Shown here piece after piece: positions 23,998-32,100 of a stretch of 64,000 bases of DNA (position 1 is the stretch's first letter; the number at the start of each line of letters is the position of its first letter). The stretch lies in NCBI GenBank assembly GCA_032768795.1, contig CP136495.1, positions 2,048,501-2,112,500 of the forward strand, read 5' to 3'. Origin of the DNA: Tremella fuciformis. Its lineage: Eukaryota > Basidiomycota > Tremellomycetes > Tremellales > Tremellaceae. Position numbers and translations under genes: made by a program. The notes under the pieces were generated by a model. It was not told the DNA's origin, made no database searches, and saw only the letters and a program-made list of their open reading frames with translations.

Positions 23998-24160
23998 GCT
24001 GAGATAAGTGCGGTCGACAAGCTTAAACCACGGCGAGTCGGAATGACCATCTATCCTGAAACACCTCGGTTGAGTTCCTTTGCGCACTGACTGATGTATT
24101 ATTGATCGAAGCGCACTCTCTAGTTACACTCTGTCATTATCACAAGGTGAGCAAGCAAGA

Positions 24161-24592
24161 ATGAGTCGCCGCCAGAGCACCTCGTGCGCAACCCAGATGC
24201 CGACCGAAGCCGAAAGAATGGAGCACATCGAAAGCACCCGTCGAGCACTCCGAGACGCGGTCAGCCAGAGTTCTGATATCTTGCCCAGCAGTAAGACGGA
24301 GCTCCTAGAACGGCTAGACGCTGGAGAAAGCAGAGCCGTGACCAGGGCGTTTTTGAAAGCGCTGCCCAATTACGATCCCTATCATCCAAGAGACAGGCTC
24401 AAGTGTATTCAGTGCAAGCGCCATCTGTGGGGTTGGGACAACACCACAGATGCTCGCATCGCAGTCATGATGCGCAGTCGCTTCAGAGACAAGGTCTGGT
24501 ATGTGATTTGTGGTCCCGACCCCATTGTCACTGAAGACTCGATGTTGGTCAGGTACCCCCTCCCCACTATGTCACGGCCTTCTGTGCCGTAG
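24161..24592 (+). CDS. Small unknown protein, tandem copy 1
   Basis: 143 codons starting MSRRQSTSCATQMPTEAERM. Its core (EHIESTRRALRDAV...LLERLDAGESRAVTRAFLKA then LPNYDP...) matches the neighbour at 24960 (RHIEETRDALRTAV...ILYELDPWEDRQVTKAFLTA then FPTYDP...), as does SRFRDKVWYV (SRIRDKIWVT). A C-x2-C pair (CIQC) precedes a tryptophan-rich stretch. No family recognised. The 3' end may be spliced. Confidence 0.6.
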   Translation: MSRRQSTSCATQMPTEAERMEHIESTRRALRDAVSQSSDILPSSKTELLERLDAGESRAVTRAFLKALPNYDPYHPRDRLKCIQCKRHLWGWDNTTDARIAVMMRSRFRDKVWYVICGPDPIVTEDSMLVRYPLPTMSRPSVP

Positions 24593-24959
24593 CTGCTGCA
24601 TCTGACAAAGACATTGTAGCCGCCACACCGCCTCTTCCACCGCGTCTGCATGCATTTCCCGCCCCTGTGGCCTGATTGACTCAGTGCGTGACATTCCTGG
24701 ACTGCACGTCCGAGAGAGCGAGAGATTCCTGGCCGAGCAAGCAAACATGCTTGGATGGAAGACACCCGTCGATATCGAAAGACGGCGGTCGAACTGTGCA
24801 ACTTCAAACGAGGAAACCATCCACTATTTCAAACATTCCGTGCGAGCTCCTTTGCACCCAAGAAATCGACGCACATTCTCGCATCGGCCTTCCTCAATTC
24901 GCATGAACACTTCTCTTGACATTTTGTGCGTGCCTAAGCTTTCAGCATCTGAACACCAA

Positions 24960-25358
24960 ATGAGTCGTTCCCTAAGCACATGCGGTTCAACTTCGGCGGC
25001 GACCAAAGCCGAAAGAAAGCGGCACATCGAGGAAACCCGTGATGCCCTGCGTACCGCAGTCCAAAATTCTGAGCTGTCTCGCTTCCGCAAAACAAACATT
25101 TTATATGAGCTCGATCCATGGGAAGACAGACAGGTGACCAAGGCATTCTTAACTGCATTCCCGACTTACGATCCACGGGACGAGCTCACATGTGTCGACT
25201 ATCACGTATCGACCTTTCGGTACGGTGCTACCACCATGGCGGTCAAGCACAGTCGTATCAGGGACAAGATATGGGTCACGCATTGCACTCGTGATCACCC
25301 TTCAACCATTGTCGAAGAGGTAAAGAAGCCAGTGACCCTCTCCAGGACGTCAAGATAA
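24960..25358 (+). CDS. Small unknown protein, tandem copy 2
   Basis: Paralog of the gene at 24161, about 45% identical by eye over 100 residues and in the same direction. I start at 24960 (MSRSLSTCGSTSAATKAERK) because the paralog starts MSR at the matching place, although the frame is open from 24684. The C-x2-C pair of copy 1 is lost (CVDY). Basic, probably soluble. Function unknown. Confidence 0.6.
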   Translation: MSRSLSTCGSTSAATKAERKRHIEETRDALRTAVQNSELSRFRKTNILYELDPWEDRQVTKAFLTAFPTYDPRDELTCVDYHVSTFRYGATTMAVKHSRIRDKIWVTHCTRDHPSTIVEEVKKPVTLSRTSR

Positions 25359-26154
25359 CGGTTCTCAGGATTCATCTTCTTAGAGGTCCCAACTCTAGAC
25401 CCCTTACACGATGCTAGCATGCATTTCTTTGGTTTGCTTAATTGCGGGACACGCCTGGCGGGCCCTGCCAGCAATCCTGCTTACAAGACTTAGAGGTATC
25501 GTCCGCTCGGGAGTCTTCCATCAACTCCAGGCCGGCGAGGGGTGAGCAGCCATGACGTTCTGGAGTGTTGTCCAGTGGCCGCCCCGTCCGGACGCATAAT
25601 CCTGTCACAGGAGCCCGCCACTCGACTAGTCGAGCTCCTCGCTGGGTCGGTCCGCTATTTTGCTCATGTTTTCGCCGCGTGTCCCTTGCCAATGCCCCCG
25701 AACGTCCCGCCAAGCGTCGTATTAGCGAGTCATGACTATCCGAAGCATTGCCTGCGCCCAGACGGGCCTTGCCCATCAATTGCATCTGATAGTCAGATTG
25801 CCAACTTGCCGGTGTCGATTGCCCTTTCAATGAGTTCTTTGCATGTTCCCGCTCAACGCCGATGAGCTTTAGCATTTGACAAATCATCGTCAAATGGTTC
25901 ATACACAATTTGCATATCGAACAGCAATTTGCACCGTTTCTAGAGGTGGTCCGTGCTCTCAGCATACTGCCCGGGCACATCACAAAGGGTTGCGAAGAGG
26001 GTATGAAATGTGCTGGTCTTTCCTTTAGCATATCGGAACTAGAATGTGGGACAGTGCGCCTCTGCGCACTCAGACGTCTCTGCTGCCCTCAACTCGAGGC
26101 TCCTCACGAGACCTCTAGGCGCGATTGTTCTCTTGTCTGTTCTCTTGTATCCAT
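25359..26154. other. Intergenic, no gene supported
   Basis: A 197-codon minus-strand frame (25438-26031) has random-looking composition and no splice or domain support, so I leave it out. No repeat or RNA gene seen. Confidence 0.4.
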
Positions 26155-26496
26155 ATGCCGTATATCTTCAGCGAGCCACAGGAAGGTCTACAGGAGGCCA
26201 TTGTCAGCGCAATTGAGCCGCTATCGAAAGAGGACAATGGTTTAGGTGGTGATCGCGCTCTTTTCGCCGGTATACTCTCGATCTGGAAGACAAACTGCCA
26301 GGCGGCGGACCAGTGGTATCAGGACGTTGGCGGACCTGACTCGACACCGCCAAGTACCTTAACAGTCGATTACAACTCGATATCTTCAGGAGCCGAGCTG
26401 AGCTTCACGCTAGTTGGTGATGCTTCCGCCCGCTGGACGTTTACTGTGAATACTAGTCCCCCGTTTCTTGTGACCGAAGTCGAGGACGGGTCATAA
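26155..26496 (+). CDS. Small unknown protein
   Basis: 113 codons from MPYIFSEPQEGLQEAIVSAI to TEVEDGS. Protein-like: an acidic amphipathic start, an ALFAGILSIWKTNCQAADQWYQ helix, and beta-rich ISSGAELSFTLVGDASARWTFTVN near the end. An upstream in-frame ATG at 26125 would add ten residues. No family recognised and no neighbouring homolog. Confidence 0.45.
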   Translation: MPYIFSEPQEGLQEAIVSAIEPLSKEDNGLGGDRALFAGILSIWKTNCQAADQWYQDVGGPDSTPPSTLTVDYNSISSGAELSFTLVGDASARWTFTVNTSPPFLVTEVEDGS

Positions 26497-27917
26497 GGGC
26501 CGCGATAGCACTGAAGAACATGCACTTACTTACAATTCATTGTGCCGTCTGGGATGCGGAACTGGCGTATGAGCGGCCGCATGTCTGGCATCAGGTATTG
26601 CTCTCAAGCATGAGATGCATCTGTCTTGCTGCACCTCACTCAGAGCCAGCGGCGAGTGTACTCGAAACGTGTCATTCATTGAGAAGAAGCATAAGGGCCA
26701 AGCTCGATCTCTGTGGTCGATGAATTGTACGAGGGTGAAGGGGCTCCATATCTGTCAAGGAGTGACCTGCTGACCCAGTGAGCAGAGTCCGACCTTCATG
26801 CTTACTGTCGTCAACGCACATGCCCTGAGCAGAGCCGAGACATGCGAGCCGGCTGACACTCATCGACCGCGCGCGCAAACACAGGGGCGGGCGTGCTGAT
26901 GATCTCATTTGATCTACTGACTTGTCCAATGATCTCGATTGCTTACATACAGCGCGGCTGATAATGATGCAGCCCAGAGGCTCTATCTTCGTGATGGACT
27001 TGATCGCAGCCTTACCAAGAAGTTCTCAGGGGGTCGATCGCTTCAAGACGTTTGCGTGTCGGCTCTACAAGCTCTTGGTGAGTATAGTCGAGACGAGCTG
27101 TTCAACGCTCCACCATTCCCTCATAGCTCGGAGGCCGACAAGTTCGATAGCTTTCTCGTTGTTTGCCGCCCAAAAGCGTTGGACAGTCAGCGCACGGAGC
27201 CGACCGGACGGACCGACCGAGAACTCGTAACGTACATACCTGACGGTCGCAAGTTCGAATACCCCGGCATCCCGACCTCTCGGGTTTCTGTTTGTACACC
27301 TTCTTGACGAAGCTCTCAGCACAATCATCGCGCCTTGCCTCCGGGTGGGCCGTCACTTGCATGCGTCATAACTTCAAGGCCAGCGTGCTCGCTTCTGTGC
27401 GCTGTCTGTGTGGTGACTGATTTGTGCGCATGCAGTACTCCGATTAACATCACATTGGACGCCAGCCATTGTGAACCCCGGCGATTCGCACTGGAGCTAC
27501 TTGGCCAAACCAGATTGCCAAGGACCGCATCCAAGGGGAATCGAAGGCTATACTACCGCTTCACACTCGCCCGACGTTATGGCGGGGATGGCACCCTCCG
27601 CAAACATCGCTCCGCTCGCTCCCCGACATCTTTGCCCTCGTCTGCTCCGCTAGTGACGCAGTCCCAACACTCAGATCCGCCTTCGCCTGCAGTTGAATGG
27701 AGGCCCTCTGCTTTGCAAATGATTTATCTGCGGCGCTACTCTTCCTGCAATCATCCAGTGATCGGCAATCGAATTCAATTCCCTAAGATGCTGAGAGTGA
27801 TTGAGCGGTGGGCAACGACGTCCGCGCTGGACGGGTATATATATGGAAGTCTGCAAGTGATCTCACGAACTCTCAACATACTCCACTCTTCATAGGGCTT
27901 TTACTGCGTATCACTTA
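26497..27917. other. Region with one possible gene fragment
   Basis: A plus-strand frame at 26939-27307 (AAQRLYLRDGLDRSLTKKFS...ADKFDSFLVVCRPKALDSQ) is protein-like and may be an exon of an unrecognised spliced gene. Its start is unclear. Other frames look random. 27838-27850 has a TATATATATG stretch about 75 bases before the next gene. Confidence 0.3.
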
Positions 27918-28493
27918 TTGAACTTCGGTATGTCTGCAAATGGTCATAACGGCTTTACCAACGGTACGCAAGATGGTGCCAGCGACGCCGAATGGATTGA
28001 TCTGACTGGCGTGCGCGAAAGCACTACGCACAGTGCTGAGCTCGTCCCTCGCAATGGGTCGAATGGTCAAATGCATGGCGGCTCCAACGGCGTCGCAAGT
28101 GGCTCTCACAACGGGACCGAAGACAACGCCGGTAGGACTTCCGACTTCATCACCACACCGGTTTCTCAGGAGCGCGCGACCTCCATCCGTGTTGCTCTTC
28201 TCAGCGGCGAACAGTCAATTAAGGACAAAACGCGCCTTGTGACGGGCTCCTCCGTCGCCGAGAAGATTTGGACGGCTTGGGTCGACGATCACTTTGCCAG
28301 TGTAGCCCGATTGATCGGTCAGTCCGAAGACTACCGCTCCTTAGAGCGCCCATTCGAATGTCTCACGGCCAGCGAAGTATATGGCAGCGATTATCGCCTC
28401 TTCGACCTCGTGTTGACGCAAGATCCTGCGAAGCGCACCGTTTACTACATCAAGGTACAAGAATGCGGTGAGGTCGACTTTGTTGAACAATAG
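27918..28493 (+). pseudogene. Unknown gene truncated by the Copia insertion
   Basis: 191 codons starting (in-frame ATG at 27930) MSANGHNGFTNGTQDGASDA, asparagine/glycine-rich, then SVAEKIWTAWVDDHFASVAR and a beta-rich segment ending KVQECGEVD. The last three codons and the stop come from the Copia 5' LTR (insertion after 28480). After the element, from 34290, the same frame runs on for about 35 more codons, proline/serine-rich, to a TGA near 34396. So the insertion removed only the C-terminal tail. No family recognised. A TATATATATG stretch at 27838 may be its TATA box. Confidence 0.6.
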
Positions 28494-28635
28494 GCCCCGA
28501 GGACGCCTCATAGGCTCAGAATTGCCTCTTCCGGCCAAATGAGTAACCTTAAGGAGATGGCTTGATCAGAGCGACTGCTTATATATGTAGAACTGCAGAG
28601 AGGGACGAATGCATCGCTCTCATCGTTGTGTAACA
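28481..28635 (+). repeat. Copia 5' LTR
   Basis: 155 bp, TGTTGAACAA to TGTGTAACA, with a TTATATATG TATA-like box near 28579. No difference seen from the 3' LTR. Confidence 0.95.
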
Positions 28636-28654
28636 GATTAAAAGTCCCAAGTCT
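28636..28654 (+). promoter_or_regulatory. Copia primer-binding site (PBS 1)
   Basis: GATTAAAAGTCCCAAGTCT begins at the first base after the LTR. Its complement ends GGGACTTTTAATC, which has the form of a tRNA-Lys(UUU) anticodon stem and loop (CTTTTAA loop). This suggests priming by a 5' half-tRNA, as known for Drosophila copia with initiator tRNA. The tRNA identity is inference. Confidence 0.6.
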
Positions 28655-28796
28655 CCGCCTTGGGCGTGGCAGACGAAGGCGCAGGTTACAGGCGCGGGTT
28701 CAATCCTCACACCCGCAGGAATGCCGCCTGCAGGGGGAGGCGCACGGTGATGCACACGTGGCTTTCCAGGTTCCGAGAGTATCAAGAGCATCTCTC
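28655..28796 (+). other. Structured leader segment of the Copia element
   Basis: About 140 bases with two strong stem-loops: CGCCTT/AAGGCG (28657-28682) and GCGGGT/ACCCGC around a GGTTCAATCC motif that looks like a Pol III B box. The second stem leaves an 11-base loop, so this is not a true tRNA T arm. It could be packaging or dimerisation RNA, or a tRNA-derived insert. Confidence 0.35.
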
Positions 28797-28883
28797 GAGG
28801 GGGAGTGTTACAAGATGGCGATCAATGCCTTGACACTCGACTGGCCGGTCACTTTTGTTTAACAGATTAAAAGTCCCAAGTCT
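28797..28883 (+). repeat. Duplicated polypurine tract + 59-bp LTR-like + PBS 2
   Basis: GAGGGGGAG (28797-28805) is identical to the polypurine tract before the 3' LTR. It is followed by a 59-base unit that starts TGTTAC and ends TTTAACA (28806-28864), like an LTR, and then by GATTAAAAGTCCCAAGTCT (28865-28883), an exact second copy of PBS 1. The order PPT-LTR-PBS inside the leader looks like the fused end of a miniature relative. Confidence 0.7.
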
Positions 28884-29118
28884 CAGCCCGAGACTACAGA
28901 GAGCATACGGGCTGTCTATCGAGCCGTCGCCGCCGCCGCAGACGCTCTAGACAACGCCACAAGCCGAGCCGTCGCCGTTTACCGTCGCGGACGCTCGAGG
29001 AAGTTCCTAGCTGTCAGAGAAGGCTAGAGGAAGAACGAGAACACCTCTCTGCCGTCATATCTATCAAAATCAGCACCCCCGCGTGTGCACAGACCATCCT
29101 CTACATACCTTTATCGTC

Positions 29119-32100
29119 ATGTCCGCCACCAGAGTCAACATTGACGCGATCCCAAAGCTCTCGCATGATCCCTCGTCATATGCGCCATGGCGGGCGGCCG
29201 TAGAAGTCGCCCTGCAGCTTGGAGACTGCTGGAATGCAGCCTTGGGCCTCGATCTCGAGCCAGGGCGCGTCGCAGCCACCGAGCGCCGCACCCGAGCTGG
29301 TTCCGTCATGCCGACAGGCTCGGATATCGGTGGGGCCATGACAAGCGAGGATAAGAAGGACTGGGAGAGGTGGCAAGCCCGAGAGAGCAGGGCGCAGGCG
29401 ATGTTGAAGGGGACGGTTTCGGAGGCCGTTCGGCTCGACATTGAAGACCTGCTCGCTGCAGCCGATATGTGGCTGTATTGCGACAAAATGCACGAGGCCG
29501 ACCTCTTGGAGAATCAGAGGATCGTGCACGCCCGCCTGTGGACGCTCGATCTCAGAGGCGACGCCTCCGCGGACGAAATGAGCGCTCATGTCGAGACGTT
29601 CTCCAAGGCGATTTCGGACGGCAAGCGCGTCGGGATCGTCCTGAGTGACACCGAGCGCGCTCAGAGGTTCCTCGCCACGATCCTGGACCCCGCCTTCAAC
29701 ATCGTGAGGGCTGAATTGGCCCCCATCGCCAAGGACAAGCAGTCCTGGGCCGTCGTGCTCTCGAAATACACAACCGAGATCGCGCGACGACGGGCTAGGC
29801 CGCCTCAACGGCAAGGTAATGGAGGCGGCAAACCGCTCGCGATGGCTGTCGAGCGCCGCCCCCGGTTCGAGAGAGACAAGGCCAATGACGAGTGTCGACA
29901 TTGCGGCAAGAAAGGTCATTGGGAGCGTGATTGCCGCAAGAAGGCTGCAGAACTGCAGCGCGGCGGCCTGCAGGGCCGCGGCGGACGCTCTGCTCGGCAG
30001 AGAGGCGGCCGAGGTGAACGCAAGGGCGTTCAAGATCGTCAGGACGTCGTCGCCGCAGCCGACAAGAGGATCACGATTCCTCCTAAGGCCGACTCGGGAC
30101 TGCTCGCTGCAGCCCTGGAAGTTGACATGGATCCGTGGGCCGGTTTGACTGTTGCCGCCACCGAATGGGCCGAGCTCGATGACGACAGCGACAATCGCAT
30201 CGTCTTTCCCGACCAGCTCGATGACCCGTGGTTCGAGAACGGGTCTGAAGAGGCTAGTAATGACGCTCTGTTCACCGCAGACACTCTGCAAGTCGAGTCA
30301 GAGGCCGTCGAGCCCGTTTGGGTGCTTGATAGCGGGGCCACCGATCATTTGACCCCGCACAGGTCGATTCTAAAGCGCGTCCGCCGTCTCGAAACGCCTC
30401 GAATTTTTGGGCTAGCCAGCGACACCGGCACAATGCAGGCCGTCGAGGTAGGCGAGGTAGACTTGGTTCTGTCGTCCGGGCAACGTCTCACGCTTCGAGA
30501 CGTCTATCACGTCCCGACGGCTCGAATCAGCCTTTGCTCGCTCTCAAGACTGCTTCGATGGGGCTGGCGGGCCGATCTCAAGGGCGACGGCGGGACGCTC
30601 GAGCGACGGCAGGAAAGGCTAGCTCTGCGGAAGAAAGGCTCGCTTTGGACCGTTCGGCTCGGGACGACACGACCGACGATTCTGCTCGCAACCGCTGCCG
30701 ACGCTAGATCACCGCTCGAGGCTGAACATCAGCGTCTCGGTCATATAGGCGTCGAGCGTCTGAAAGAGCTGGGTAGGAAAGACCTACTTACCGAGCCCTG
30801 GCGTGCCTATAAGGACGATCCGTTTGTCACCGCCAGCTGCGAGGTGTGTGCCCGCACCAAGATCACTAGGCCGCCCAAGGCTGGTGATGCTCCGCTGCTC
30901 AGAGGCGGCGGCGACGGTGTCGGTGTTGATGTCGACATTACCGGGCCATTTGAGACGTCCATCGATGGATGCGAGAACATGCTCATAGCTATCGAGCGCT
31001 CGAGCAAGATCCTGGGCGTGGTTCCGATAGGTCGCAAGGCAGAGGCGTTCAATGCTCTGCGGCAATTCCTAGCCAAAATCGAGCGGCAACTCGGAGATCG
31101 CGTCCGAGTCATTCGCAGCGACGGCGGAGGCGAGTTCGATAGCCTCGACGCAAGGGCTTTCTATCAGTCAGCCGGCATACAGCATTACATGACGCCTCGC
31201 TACACGCCCGAGCTGAACGGTGCAGCTGAGCGGATGATACGCACGATCAAAGACATGACGGCCGCGATGTTGGCTGATAGTCGTCTTCCTCACGCCTATT
31301 GGTCTTTCGCGGCCCGATACGCCGCCGTAATCGTCATGAAGCTATCCGTGTCAGCCCGAACGGGTCTATCGGCCTGGAGCGCGCTCACAGGGCGTGAGAG
31401 AGGCCTAGAGTCCGTCTTGCGATTCGGGCAGAGGTGTCATGCGCAGATCCCGTCTCAAATCCGCCGTAAAGCGTCATTCACGATAGAGCGCGGCGAGGCG
31501 TGTCGGATACTCGGTCAGAGTGAGGCTCAGAGCGGCTGGATCGTGCAGCTTGATACCACGGGTGAGATTGCCCATCGAAGAGATGTCAAAGTGCTCGAGA
31601 TGTCGAAGGACGATGAGGCCGATTTCGGTCACGTGACCCAAAGCGACCAATCACAGCTCATACCTATTGGATCGATGGGAGGCAAGATCGCCAGTCATTC
31701 GAGCAAGGTTGATGATAGAGACGATCCGGAGATACCTGGAGATCAGCCTGAGTCGGGGCAAGCCCAGAAAAATGTCGCTGGGGTGGAGGCATCGGAAGAA
31801 GAACTCACGATCAACGATCCCGCAGTCGCAGTTTCCAACACACCCGAGCAGCCTCGGGTCCCTCGTCCGTCCCGCCTTCCTGTAGCCGCCAATCGTCCCA
31901 GGATCCCCGTTGCCAACCGCTGGACCTATGTCCCTGTTCCGGCGACACCGCCGCCGCCTCCTGTGGATGCCAGCACCGCCGGGCGGCCCGTCCGCGAGAG
32001 GAAAGCGCCCCCAAGGTTCGGTGCTATCGCTGAGCGGCTGCACAGCCCTTTCGCTTTCCTGTCCGCCAATGCAGCCGATGGCCCCGTGATGCCAGTAGAT

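Noticed and set aside
25438..26031. A 197-codon minus-strand frame
   Set aside because: Random composition, no domain, no promoter or splice evidence.
27215..27300. A tRNA with T-loop GTTCGAAT near 27258
   Set aside because: The flanking bases do not pair as a T stem and no matching 5' acceptor strand exists.
28655..28730. A tRNA gene in the Copia leader (GGTTCAATCC B box)
   Set aside because: The stem around the box has an 11-base loop instead of seven, and no acceptor stem can be formed.
29176..30291. A 371-codon antisense frame within Copia gag
   Set aside because: Mirror frame of a GC-rich coding region, with no domain of its own.
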